Assembly (NCBI GenBank): GCA_964471215.1
Contig: CAYYFC010000034.1
Span: 1 to 16,291 of the forward strand
Direction of reading: 5' to 3'
DNA length: 16,291 nucleotides
From: Archaeoglobus_B sp964471215
GTDB lineage: Archaea > Halobacteriota > Archaeoglobi > Archaeoglobales > Archaeoglobaceae
The notes beneath the pieces are model-generated. The model saw nothing but the letters and a program-made list of their open reading frames with translations, made no database searches and had not been told where the DNA came from. Of the stretch, positions 5,269 through 12,672 are shown piece after piece (position 1 is the stretch's first letter; each line of letters opens with the position of its first letter). A program made the position numbers and the translations under genes.

Positions 5269-6545
5269 GAATTTGGATAGGTATAGATGATACGGATTCT
5301 CCAAACGGAATGTGCACAACTTATGTCGCCACAATTTTAATGGATAGGTTGAGAAGTGAGGTAAATGCGAGGGTAATAGGTTACCCCAGACTCATAAGAT
5401 TAAATCCTACAATTCCTTTTAAAACAAGGGGAAACGGTGCGGTATCCTTTTTAATAGAGTTCGAAGAATCGAGATTTGATGAGGTAGTCGATGTAACAGA
5501 GGACGTTATCCAGGAATATGCCGAACTCGAGCACGACAAAACGAACTCAGGTGCTGTGTTCATAAGGGATGATAGTAGAATACTGAGCTTCATATCCGAT
5601 TTCGCATTAAAAGCTGTAAGGGATGTTGTTTCAATGGACGAAGCACTTTTCATAATCGACAAGTTTAGGATACCTTATCTAAGGTTTAAAAAGGGATTGG
5701 GGATTATAGGTGCGATCGCATCGATAGGTTTAAAGCTTTACGATTACACTTTTGAAGTCTTGGCATACAGAAATCCGAAAAGATTTGGGAAAAAAAGGGA
5801 AATTGATGAGGAATCCTTCTTTGAAGCAGACTGGCAGACGTATCCTGAGACATGGGACACCGTAGACTGGACAAATGGTGTGGTTGTGGCAGTTCCAAAT
5901 TCACCTGATCCAGTTCTGTTCGGTATAAGAGGTGACAGCCTTGCAGGTATAATGAGAGCGTTCAGAATTGTCAAGACGGAGGAGATAGACAGGTACACCG
6001 TGTTCATAACGAATCAGGGGACGGATATGCATTTAGTAGGGGAGGAGGATGTAGATTGTTTGGAGAATTACCGCTCCTACGTACTGAGGGGCAAGGTTAT
6101 TGAAGAGCCGTACGATATAGAGGGGGGTCATGTTTTTTTCAAAATTGAGACGAGATTCGGTGTTGTAAAATGCGCTGCGTTCGAGCCGACAAAGCAGTTC
6201 AGAGGTGTGATAAGAAAGCTGAAAAAGGGGGACTTAGTTGAGGTATACGGTTCGATGAAAAGGGATACTATAAACCTAGAAAAGATAAACGTCTTGAAGC
6301 TGACCGATGTATACGTGGAGGAGAATCCTCTGTGCCCTATATGCGGTAGAAGGATGGAATCGACGGGGAGGGGTAAGGGTTTCAGATGCAGGAAATGCAA
6401 GACAAGAGCTTACGAGAAGATCAGAAGGAAAATAAAAAGGGATATCGACCCCGGATTTTACGAAGTACCTCCATGTGCGAGGAGACATCTGTCAAAACCC
6501 CTTATAAGGATGGATGTACACGTGAGGAAACATGTGTTCAGGTAA
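5265..6545 (+). CDS. tiaS: tRNA(Ile2) 2-agmatinylcytidine synthetase TiaS
   Basis: TiaS uses ATP to attach agmatine to C34 of the CAU anticodon of tRNA-Ile2, so that it reads AUA. The protein has the family's N-terminal IGIDDTDSPNGMCTTY block (residues 5-20, the DDTD kinase-like motif), the KTRGNGAV motif, and the family core with GIIGAIASIG (about 148-157). An OB-fold segment follows (about 280-350). The C-terminal zinc ribbon has Cys357, Cys360, Cys375 and Cys378, followed by a basic tail. At 426 residues it has the usual length. ATA is a frequent codon in this window, which fits the need for the enzyme. It is the second gene of an operon with the CBS regulator (4-base overlap). Confidence 0.95.
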   Translation: MRIWIGIDDTDSPNGMCTTYVATILMDRLRSEVNARVIGYPRLIRLNPTIPFKTRGNGAVSFLIEFEESRFDEVVDVTEDVIQEYAELEHDKTNSGAVFIRDDSRILSFISDFALKAVRDVVSMDEALFIIDKFRIPYLRFKKGLGIIGAIASIGLKLYDYTFEVLAYRNPKRFGKKREIDEESFFEADWQTYPETWDTVDWTNGVVVAVPNSPDPVLFGIRGDSLAGIMRAFRIVKTEEIDRYTVFITNQGTDMHLVGEEDVDCLENYRSYVLRGKVIEEPYDIEGGHVFFKIETRFGVVKCAAFEPTKQFRGVIRKLKKGDLVEVYGSMKRDTINLEKINVLKLTDVYVEENPLCPICGRRMESTGRGKGFRCRKCKTRAYEKIRRKIKRDIDPGFYEVPPCARRHLSKPLIRMDVHVRKHVFR

Positions 6546-6601
6546 TCGATTTATGGAATTAGATATCCAACTTAGACTTGCAGAGCTATTTGAGTTTTCT
6601 G

Positions 6602-7309
6602 TCAGATCCAGGGTATTTCGTATCCCCTGAAAACGGGGCCTTCTCTGCAAACCCTCAATCCGTTTTCAAGGACACAGGATCCGCAAATACCTATACCGCA
6701 TCTCATATATCTTTCAAGAGAGAACTCAGCTCTGTCCAGTAAATCTTTCGCCTTTAGAATTCTGAAAACCTCTTTCAGCATAACCTCAGGTCCGCAGCAG
6801 TATATCCTGTCAAACCTTTCAAAATCTATTCTTTTAGCCTTTATCAAATCCACCACAGTCCCTCTGAATCCCTCTGATCCGTCGTCAGTTGAAAAAAGTG
6901 CGTTTTTGAATTTTTCCCTGAATATGAGTTCCTCAGATGTTCTGGCACCGAATATGACAAGAACTTCGCATTTCCTTTCTCTTAACCAGTCGTGAAGGTA
7001 GATCATTGGAGCTATACCTATTCCTCCGGCTATTATCAGTCCTCTTCTGGCGGGTGTGAACGGTCTACCGAACGGTCCTCTTATGCCCAGCAACTCTCCT
7101 CTTTCAATCCTCACAAGGGCTCTTGTCGTCTCTCCAACTGCCTTAACCGTTACAGAATTTGGAGATGATAGACTAAGGGGTATTTCCTCGTATCCGAAGA
7201 CGTTCAGCATTATGAACTGTCCTGGATATGAAGGTATGCTTGAACTGAAGTATATCGTCGCTATATCCCTGGTATGTCTGACTACATCCTTTACCTCGAT
7301 GCAGAACAT
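6602..7309 (-). CDS. pyrK: dihydroorotate dehydrogenase electron-transfer subunit PyrK-like flavoprotein
   Basis: PyrK carries FAD and a [2Fe-2S] cluster and passes electrons from the PyrD subunit (dihydroorotate to orotate, pyrimidine synthesis) to NAD+. Residues 1-85 form the FAD-binding barrel (SYPGQFIMLNVFGYEEIPLS; the E-x-P-L-S motif replaces R-x-Y-S). Residues 88-180 form the NAD domain with GLIIAGGIGIAPM (90-102) and YCCGPEVML (170-178). The C-terminus has Cys204, Cys209, Cys212 and Cys221 (C-x4-C-x2-C-x8-C), the PyrK-type cluster site. At 235 aa the length is slightly short of bacterial PyrK but normal for archaea. A related NAD(P)H-flavin subunit is possible, since no pyrD is in the window. 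A TATA box (7330-7337) is 24-25 bases before ATG 7309. The gene converges on tiaS with 56 bases between. Confidence 0.88.
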   Translation of the reverse strand: MFCIEVKDVVRHTRDIATIYFSSSIPSYPGQFIMLNVFGYEEIPLSLSSPNSVTVKAVGETTRALVRIERGELLGIRGPFGRPFTPARRGLIIAGGIGIAPMIYLHDWLRERKCEVLVIFGARTSEELIFREKFKNALFSTDDGSEGFRGTVVDLIKAKRIDFERFDRIYCCGPEVMLKEVFRILKAKDLLDRAEFSLERYMRCGIGICGSCVLENGLRVCREGPVFRGYEIPWI

Positions 7310-7329
7310 CGATATATCTTGACTTCACG

Positions 7330-7337
7330 TTTTAAAG
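7330..7337 (-). promoter_or_regulatory. TATA box for pyrK
   Basis: On the minus strand CTTTAAAA is centred 24-25 bases before the ATG at 7309; the mRNA is probably leaderless. Confidence 0.55.
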
Positions 7338-7500
7338 AGTTATTCCTGAAGAGATTTAATGACACGAATTGTGCACATGGAGTCAGTGTTAATCGAAAAA
7401 TTTTTACATATTTTAATTTAATTAAAAGATTAATAATTTTAATAGATCAGGAGGGCTCAGAAAAATTTAAGAAAGCGAGTGATTAATATTATGATAGTCT

Positions 7501-7655
7501 ATGAGGGCTTCAATGGGATTGAAGGAGCTTGATGACATTTTAAACGGTGGTTTACATATTCCGTCTGCCCTGTTAATAATAGGAGATGTCGGAACGGTAA
7601 AAGTGTTCTCTGTCAGCAGTTCATATACGTACAGGCGAAGGAGGGCATGAAAAGA
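7501..7655 (+). pseudogene. KaiC/RecA-like ATPase pseudogene, N-terminal fragment
   Basis: From ATG 7501 the frame gives MGLKELDDILNGGLHIPSAL then LIIGDVGT, the standard start of archaeal KaiC-like (RAD55/FlaH-type) ATPases up to the Walker A motif. One base is missing in the P-loop near 7595: ACG-GTAAAAGT should read ACG-GGT-AAA-AGT. After the shift the expected GKSVLCQQFIYVQAKEG follows to about 7650. Homology then stops. The missing continuation is found on the opposite strand at 8434-8095, so the gene has been split by an inversion or an IS-linked rearrangement. No function is possible. Confidence 0.72.
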
Positions 7656-7972
7656 CTTGACTCTTCAGCTCTAGAACAGTATCCTAACACCCGTTTCATT
7701 TATCTCCAATCCAAACCTTCCCTTCTTATGAGAAGTTCTCGTGATCTTGGCAACCCATAAGTAGACTCCTCACCCTCCCTCTCAAGCACTATGGCATTTC
7801 CGAGAGCGTGCTATATGGCTATTTCAAAAGCCTAGCTGTGCATACCCTTCACAAAACGTCGCTAAGAAAGCGTTAGAGCGGGGATGAATTGGGGGGAGGT
7901 TTGTGAAGAGTTAGTTTTATAAAACCTCACTCTAATTTATCGAAGTTAGGTGGGAAGGGTAAAACAAGCAAT
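7656..7972. other. degenerate region between the two halves of the KaiC-like pseudogene
   Basis: No intact gene. On the minus strand, 7810 to 7700 keeps 36 open codons with host-like purine-rich codon use (ALGNAIVLEREGEESTYGLP and on). I cannot assign it. Plus-strand frames here (for example a stretch with HYGISESVLYGYFKSL near 7778-7830) are short and end in stops. The stretch may hold the left part of the IS605-type relic that ends at 8094 and other decayed gene pieces. Confidence 0.35.
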
Positions 7973-8094
7973 GGGAAATATAGCCCACCTTCCTAATGCA
8001 GATGGGTTTAAGTGCTGACATACCCCGTGTATATCCGATGAGGATATGCACAAATCTCCTCGCAAGGAATCCTCGCACTTCAGAAGGAGGTTAA
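7973..8094 (+). mobile_element. degraded IS200/IS605-type right end with omega RNA-like scaffold (second copy)
   Basis: Base-by-base reading aligns this block with 1-151: shared runs include TATAGCCCACCT, GTGTATATCCGATGAGG, GATATGCACAAA and GCAAGGAATCCTCGCACTT. Relative to copy one it lacks a 10-base insert (AGCGAGGCTG-like, near 81-90), a few bases after the first stem, and the 3' arm of the terminal hairpin (TGCGGG), so the right-end fold is broken. No tnpB is left upstream. The end (GGAGGTTAA) abuts the C-terminal piece of the KaiC-like pseudogene read on the other strand, so the element inserted into that gene. Confidence 0.7.
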
Positions 8095-8440
8095 TATCCC
8101 TATATCCTTCGTCTTAAGAATTCATCCGTGTATCCTCTGAATAAGGTCGTATGCCTTGGATTCACCGTGGAAGAATGCTATGGAAGGTATAGAATTGACA
8201 ACAAATCTCTGATTCTGTATGAAATACCTCCTTATCGTTGACACCAGCTCATCGAAATCCCTCGGATTTCCCTGATACTTTTCTTCCGAAGGTTCTTCTC
8301 TAACTATAAACAAGTCCACGAATCAAATCCTTTTCTTCAAATTCCAATGTGTCCCATCCCATGGATTTCATGTTTGTCCTGACGTCAAAAGGAGAATGAT
8401 CTATGCAGAAATAAGTCCATCTAAAACCGTTCTCTCTCTG
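8095..8440 (-). pseudogene. KaiC/RecA-like ATPase pseudogene, middle and C-terminal fragment
   Basis: On the minus strand, frame one (8434-8300) gives GFRWTYFCIDHSPFDVRTNM then KSMGWDTLEFEEKDLI, the strand-and-helix segment that follows the Walker A part of KaiC-like ATPases. An extra base near 8320 shifts to frame two (8319-8122): VDLFIVREEPSEEKYQGNP, DFDELVSTIRRYFIQN, then FVVNSIPSIAFFHGES. An in-frame TGA (8122-8124) is followed in the same frame by ILKTKDIGILTS up to the IS right end at 8094. The piece continues the N-terminal fragment at 7501-7655, which is on the opposite strand. The final part of the gene is absent or unrecognisable. Confidence 0.7.
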
Positions 8441-8470
8441 CTACTTTTGTAGAATTTGTAGCGGAGAGAG
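8432..8470. repeat. 13-bp inverted repeat at the pseudogene breakpoint
   Basis: CTCTCTCTGCTAC (8432-8444) faces GTAGCGGAGAGAG (8458-8470): 12 standard pairs and one G-T, with a 13-base spacer. It coincides with the place where KaiC-like homology on the minus strand begins, so it may be a mobile-element end or the scar of the rearrangement. Confidence 0.5.
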
Positions 8471-8846
8471 TCATCACGGACACCTCTCACAGCAGTGGCT
8501 CATATCATAGCCCTACAGATCTCGGAACGATCAGAGCACAATAGTAGTGTATTGATAAGTTTATAAGTGTTTCTGGGCATAAACAAGTATACTGCTTCCG
8601 TTTACATCTATCTCCTTAAAATGTAACAAATGCAACGCTATACATCTCAGCTCGTACTCATAGAAATTTTAGATGCCAGCGAGTTTTTAGCTGAAATTAC
8701 GAAAATTTCAATAAAAGCAAGAAGTAAAGACTGATGAGGATTAAGATAGAAGCTCGTGCTCATAGCTTCTAAGTATCTGTAGTATAAAGCACAGCAACCA
8801 CATTAGCATACAAAACATATTTTAAGTTGGATGGGGAGGTCTTCAT
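8471..8846. other. non-coding stretch with a short direct repeat and hairpin
   Basis: No gene is visible on either strand. AGCTCGTACTCATAG (8649-8663) recurs as AGCTCGTGCTCATAG (8751-8765), 14 of 15 bases identical, 102 bases apart. The second copy sits in a hairpin with arms AGAAGC (8748-8753) and GCTTCT (8765-8770). A TATA-like CATATTTTAAG (8817-8827) precedes the next gene. Confidence 0.4.
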
Positions 8847-9368
8847 ATGGTTTCAAATCACATAATCCCCGATCTCACAGATCTTAAAAAAACTGAGGAT
8901 AACCTTTACAGACTGATAGATAAGACGGTTGAGATCATAAGCGAATGCAGGATGTGCGGAGAATGCTGCAAAAATCTTGAATTCATAAGAATAACTCCCT
9001 TTGAGGCTGACAGGATTTCGAAGTATTTAAAAAGACCGATAAGGGATTTCACGACAATCGTAAGAAATCCTCCATCGATTGCACTAAAGAAGGATGAGAA
9101 CAACACATGCATATTCCTTAAGGATAACAGATGCATGATACATCCCGTCAGACCATTTCAATGCAGGGCAATTCCCGCAATGTTCTCATCCACAGCACTG
9201 GAATCTCCGACTTATAAGGGTTGTAGGAACGGATACTATTACTTCGAATGTCCATCTACAAATTGCGTTGTTAGGATAAGGGTTGAGGACTTCATAAGGA
9301 TAGCCAGTACAAGACTATTTTTTCTCGAAAACATAATATCCCTCTACAGCGTGATACTAAGATCATGA
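8847..9368 (+). CDS. YkgJ-family cysteine-cluster protein
   Basis: The family (UPF0153/YkgJ, CxxCxxCC) is thought to bind zinc or an iron-sulfur cluster; its biochemical role is not known. The hallmark CRMCGECC is at residues 34-41 (Cys34, 37, 40, 41), followed by ITPFEADRI. A second block has Cys88, Cys96 (CMIHPVRPFQCRAIP) and Cys106; further Cys occur at 126, 135 and 140. At 173 aa the length is ordinary. The ATG at 8847 follows a strong GGGGAGGT (8833-8840), yet a TATA-like sequence at 8817-8827 would place transcription start at the ATG itself, so which signal is used is open. The gene stands alone between pseudogene debris and a radical SAM gene. Confidence 0.85.
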   Translation: MVSNHIIPDLTDLKKTEDNLYRLIDKTVEIISECRMCGECCKNLEFIRITPFEADRISKYLKRPIRDFTTIVRNPPSIALKKDENNTCIFLKDNRCMIHPVRPFQCRAIPAMFSSTALESPTYKGCRNGYYYFECPSTNCVVRIRVEDFIRIASTRLFFLENIISLYSVILRS

Positions 9369-9437
9369 AAGGCATGAGTAAAATCCCGTGATTTTCTGAA
9401 AATATTCATGATTTCTTTGAATGCCGCAGCGAAATAG

Positions 9438-9445
9438 TTTTTAAC
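9438..9445 (+). promoter_or_regulatory. TATA box for the radical SAM gene
   Basis: TTTTTAAC is centred about 19 bases before ATG 9460 and 25 before the in-frame ATG at 9466; the usual archaeal spacing favours a leaderless start at 9466. Confidence 0.45.
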
Positions 9446-9459
9446 TCAGAAGTTATCTG

Positions 9460-10395
9460 ATGAGAATGATAGCATTTGGACCCGTACCGTCCAGAAGGCT
9501 CGGGATGAGCCTGGGAGTGAACAACCTGCCCTATAAGATATGCACTTATTCATGCGTTTACTGCCAGGTGGGAAAAACAGTAGAAATGGATATCAGGCGC
9601 AAAAGATTTTACAGAGCTGAAGACGTTTACGAGGAAGTCAAATCAATTTTGGAAAAGGGGTTTCACGTGGATTACATAACGTTTGTCCCGAACGGTGAGC
9701 CGACACTTGATGCGGATATAGGAAGAGAGCTCGAGCTCCTTAGGGAATTTGGAATACCAATTGCCATACTCACAAATTCATCCCTGATTTGGATGGAGGA
9801 CGTAAGGGAAGATCTCCTTGGATTTGACCTCGTATCGCTTAAGATAGATGCCGTAAGCCATCGAATATGGAAAGAGATAAACAGACCTCATAGAAGTCTG
9901 AAAATAGATAAAATTCTTGAAGGAATTCTGGAATTCAGCAGGGAATTCTGTGGAAAGATAATTACGGAAACTATGATTATAAGTGGAATAGGATACGGGA
10001 ATGAATTCGAGAGAATAGCTGAATTTTTAAGGGAAATAAAGCCATTCAAATCCTACATATCAATTCCGACCCGTCCTCCGGCGGAAAAATGGGTCAGACC
10101 GGCAGATGAGTCGACTGTGAATAAGGCATATCAGATATTTTCGGAATTTCTCGATAACGATGTGGAGCTCCTGATCGGATACGAGGGATCTTCGTTCGCA
10201 TTTACAGGAGACGTTGAAAGGGATCTGATCGGTATAACGAGCGTTCATCCCATAAGGGAGGACGCTCTCAAGGACTTCCTGAAAAGAGCGGGGATGGAAT
10301 GGGATGTCGTTGAAAAATTGATAAGAGATGGTAAGATAAGGGAAGTAGAGTACGGTGGAAAGAGGTTTTACATAAGAAGGATTCATACCACATGA
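9460..10395 (+). CDS. radical SAM protein (COG0731-like Fe-S oxidoreductase)
   Basis: The N-terminus FGPVPSRRLGMSLGVNN is the signature of an archaeal and bacterial radical SAM group related to COG0731. The [4Fe-4S]-SAM cluster Cys are 28, 32 and 35 (CTYSCVYC). Later motifs: FVPNGEPTLD (the G-E-P-T region binding SAM amino group) and IAILTNSSL. After a TIM-barrel-like core of about 235 residues, the last 60 residues look like a winged helix (DALKDFLKRAGMEWDVVEKL, then a GG-turn and FYIRR). The substrate is unknown. Taw1, the wyosine enzyme in the same COG, is larger and differs in these blocks, so I do not call it that. ATG 9466 (residue 3) is an alternative start that fits the TATA spacing better. 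Confidence 0.82.
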   Translation: MRMIAFGPVPSRRLGMSLGVNNLPYKICTYSCVYCQVGKTVEMDIRRKRFYRAEDVYEEVKSILEKGFHVDYITFVPNGEPTLDADIGRELELLREFGIPIAILTNSSLIWMEDVREDLLGFDLVSLKIDAVSHRIWKEINRPHRSLKIDKILEGILEFSREFCGKIITETMIISGIGYGNEFERIAEFLREIKPFKSYISIPTRPPAEKWVRPADESTVNKAYQIFSEFLDNDVELLIGYEGSSFAFTGDVERDLIGITSVHPIREDALKDFLKRAGMEWDVVEKLIRDGKIREVEYGGKRFYIRRIHTT

Positions 10396-11023
10396 TCGTA
10401 TATTTTCCAGAAAGTTCAGAAATCAAGGGATTATTCTGAGTTTTGCCTAGAAAATCGAAATATTTGCAGTTTATGAAGAGATTAAACTTTTAGCATTATG
10501 CAGGTGAGCCACTCTGCTAAAGGTGCAGAGCTTCTTCTGTTCCACCTGCCTTTACTGCTAAGGCTTCATACGGGGCTTGTATACTGAAGACAATCGTACT
10601 CTTTATCATTGGCTATTTTCCCTATAAAGTGGATTTATCGGAAACTTTCTAGTAATTCAATATTTAAAAATACCTACAACATCTCCCTCGCTTACTTTAA
10701 ACAGCATATTACAATAAAATATTTAATCAAATAAAGATTTAGGGAGTATTAAATTAAATAAAAATTTTAAACTATTAAATTAACATAATTGACAATCTGT
10801 CATCTACTGTGAAAGGCAAGGTTTTGCAAGCTACTTCTCTATAAAGCGAACATTCCTAAAAGAAAAAAGGCTTTAAATGGCATATAACATCTGTTCTTAA
10901 AGAGCATTGCCCGAAACAATTGCATTTCAAAACAAATTGCGCTAAATATTACATGCATTTACTTAGAACTCATCGCTCTTTAACATTAAATCCTGTCAGC
11001 CCGTTAAATCTGCGACAGATGCG
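10396..11023. other. long non-coding stretch upstream of the elp3-ribosomal operon
   Basis: I find no gene. It contains the hairpin cluster at 10500-10564, an A/T-rich block (about 10655-10795) with a repeated ATTAAATTA, and a possible hairpin CTGTC/GACAG near 10994-11018 just before the elp3 promoter. No rRNA, tRNA or mobile-element end is recognisable. Confidence 0.45.
10500..10564 (+). ncRNA. hairpin cluster, small RNA candidate
   Basis: GCAGGTG (10500-10506) pairs with CACCTGC (10543-10549) around an inner hairpin CTCTGC (10512-10517) / GCAGAG (10525-10530) with loop TAAAGGT. GCCTT (10548-10552) pairs with AAGGC (10560-10564), sharing two bases with the first stem. TATA-like sequences at 10459-10466 and 10482-10492 lie upstream but their spacing is not ideal. 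A 12-base single strand (CTTCTTCTGTTC) faces 5 bases on the other side of the internal loop, which could be a guide-like pocket, but no ACA box follows. Confidence 0.35.
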
Positions 11024-11031
11024 TTTTTAAA
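11024..11031 (+). promoter_or_regulatory. TATA box for the elp3 - ribosomal protein operon
   Basis: TTTTTAAA is centred about 27 bases before the elp3 ATG at 11055. No other convincing promoter is seen before the downstream genes, so it may drive the whole run. Confidence 0.5.
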
Positions 11032-11054
11032 CTTTTGATCGATTTCCCTATTAA

Positions 11055-12671
11055 ATGATCAGTTTGAGACAGGGGACAGAGGAGCTATTTAAAAAGGCCT
11101 GTTTGGAGATAGCAGATATCATACTCAATAGTAACATCAGGACTAAGGAGGAGGTTGCGAGGATAAAGAAGAGGATTAGTAAGAAGTACGGACTGAACAG
11201 GATACCGAGCGATGCCGACATACTCAAGTTTTACAGGAACAGAGAGGGTTATGAGAAGTTGAGGTCAGTTCTCAGACTTAAACCTGTAAGGACGATTTCA
11301 GGTGTAGCAGTTGTAAGCGTCATGACATCTCCCGCGCCATGTCCACATGGAAGATGTGTTCCCTGTCCTGGAGGTGTAGAAAGGGGAACACCACAGAGCT
11401 ATATAGGACTTGAACCGGCTGCGCAGAGAGGAAAACAGCACGGATACGATCCATTTAAGCAGGTAATGTCTAGGCTGAGAGAGCTTTCTGAAATAGGGCA
11501 CGATGTCGACAAGGTTGAGATAATAGTGATGGGAGGAACTTTTCCTGCTAGAAAGAAGGAGTACAAGGAATGGTTTATGCTGGGGATATTCAACGCCCTT
11601 GACTCGTTCGGTAGAAGGGGTGTAAAAATTGAAAGTGATCTGGAAAAGGCTAAAAGGAAGAACGAAAGGGCAAAGGCAAGATGCATAGGAATAACTTTTG
11701 AAACTAGGCCTGATTATGCGAGAGAAGAGCATATAATAGAGATGCTTAAGTTCGGGGGGACAAAGGTTGAGATAGGTGTTCAGAGCATATACGACGATGT
11801 ACTTGAGAAGATAAAGAGAGGACATACCGTTAAGGATACAATAGAGGCAACTAGGCTTCTTAAGGATTCGGCGTTTAAGGTTGGATATCACGTAATGCCA
11901 GGATTACCAAATTCTGATTTTGAAAGGGACTTGAAGATGTTCAGGGAGATATTTGAGAGGGATGAATTCAAGCCTGATTACATGAAGATATATCCAACCC
12001 TTGTCGTAGAGGGTACGGAGCTTTACGAGTGGTACAAAAAGGGACTCTACAGACCGTATACGACCGAGGAGGTCGTTGAGCTCATAGCGAGAGCAAAGAG
12101 GTATTTTCCGGAATGGGTAAGGATTCAGAGAATTCAGAGAGACATACCGGTTAACAAGGCCATAGGTCTCGACAAGGGTAATATAAGGCAGCTTGTTCAC
12201 AGGAGACTTGAGGAGCTCGGATACAGATGCAGGTGCATAAGATGCAGAGAGGTCGGGCACAGGTTAAGGGGGATGAATGCAGACGATGTCCTGAAGAACT
12301 CTGAGCTCGTTATAAGGAAGTACAGGGCATCAAAGGGGACGGAATACTTCATATCTTACGAAATACCCGATTACGATGCTCTGATTGGTTTTATAAGGTT
12401 GAGATTTCCTTACAAGCCGTTTATAGATGTACTTGAGGACTGCGCCCTGATAAGGGAGCTTCACGTTTACGGAAAGGCTGTGCCGATAGGTGAAAGGGAG
12501 AGAGATGCATTCCAGCATAGGGGATTCGGAGAGAAGCTTCTGAAAACAGCCGAAGAGATTGCAAAGGAGGAGTACGATAGGATTGCCGTCATAAGCGGTG
12601 TGGGTGTCAGAGAATACTACAGGAGATTCGGTTACAGAAAGCGATTTGAATACATGATAAAGAGGATCTAA
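11055..12671 (+). CDS. elp3: Elp3-type tRNA U34 carboxymethyltransferase (radical SAM + GNAT)
   Basis: Archaeal Elp3 acts alone to place a carboxymethyl group at C5 of wobble uridine, using SAM radical chemistry and acetyl-CoA. Residues 1-80 form the N-terminal tRNA-binding part. The radical SAM core (about 85-370) has the Elp3-specific cluster motif CPHGRCVPC with Cys96, Cys101 and Cys104, and MGGTFPARKKEYKEWF. A Cys-rich zinc site follows near 393-400 (CRCIRC). The GNAT acetyltransferase domain occupies about 400-538, with the acetyl-CoA loop QHRGFGEKLL at 487-496 and YYRRFGY near the end. The 538-residue length is typical. ATG 11055 follows a TATA box at 11024-11031, so it appears leaderless. 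The stop is one base before the next gene. Confidence 0.96.
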   Translation: MISLRQGTEELFKKACLEIADIILNSNIRTKEEVARIKKRISKKYGLNRIPSDADILKFYRNREGYEKLRSVLRLKPVRTISGVAVVSVMTSPAPCPHGRCVPCPGGVERGTPQSYIGLEPAAQRGKQHGYDPFKQVMSRLRELSEIGHDVDKVEIIVMGGTFPARKKEYKEWFMLGIFNALDSFGRRGVKIESDLEKAKRKNERAKARCIGITFETRPDYAREEHIIEMLKFGGTKVEIGVQSIYDDVLEKIKRGHTVKDTIEATRLLKDSAFKVGYHVMPGLPNSDFERDLKMFREIFERDEFKPDYMKIYPTLVVEGTELYEWYKKGLYRPYTTEEVVELIARAKRYFPEWVRIQRIQRDIPVNKAIGLDKGNIRQLVHRRLEELGYRCRCIRCREVGHRLRGMNADDVLKNSELVIRKYRASKGTEYFISYEIPDYDALIGFIRLRFPYKPFIDVLEDCALIRELHVYGKAVPIGERERDAFQHRGFGEKLLKTAEEIAKEEYDRIAVISGVGVREYYRRFGYRKRFEYMIKRI

Positions 12672-12672
12672 T

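Noticed and set aside
7274..7486. Plus-strand ORF of 70 aa opposite the start of pyrK
   Set aside because: It overlaps the pyrK start and promoter antisense and its protein has no family character; it ends before the KaiC-like fragment.
7695..7870. Plus-strand transposase fragment with HTH-like HYGISESVLYGYFK
   Set aside because: Only about 38 codons between stops, with codon use unlike host genes; the antisense strand has host-like codons, so coding on + is doubtful.
8640..8780. CRISPR array
   Set aside because: Only two copies of a 15-base repeat with a 87-base gap; no regular repeat-spacer pattern exists anywhere in the window.
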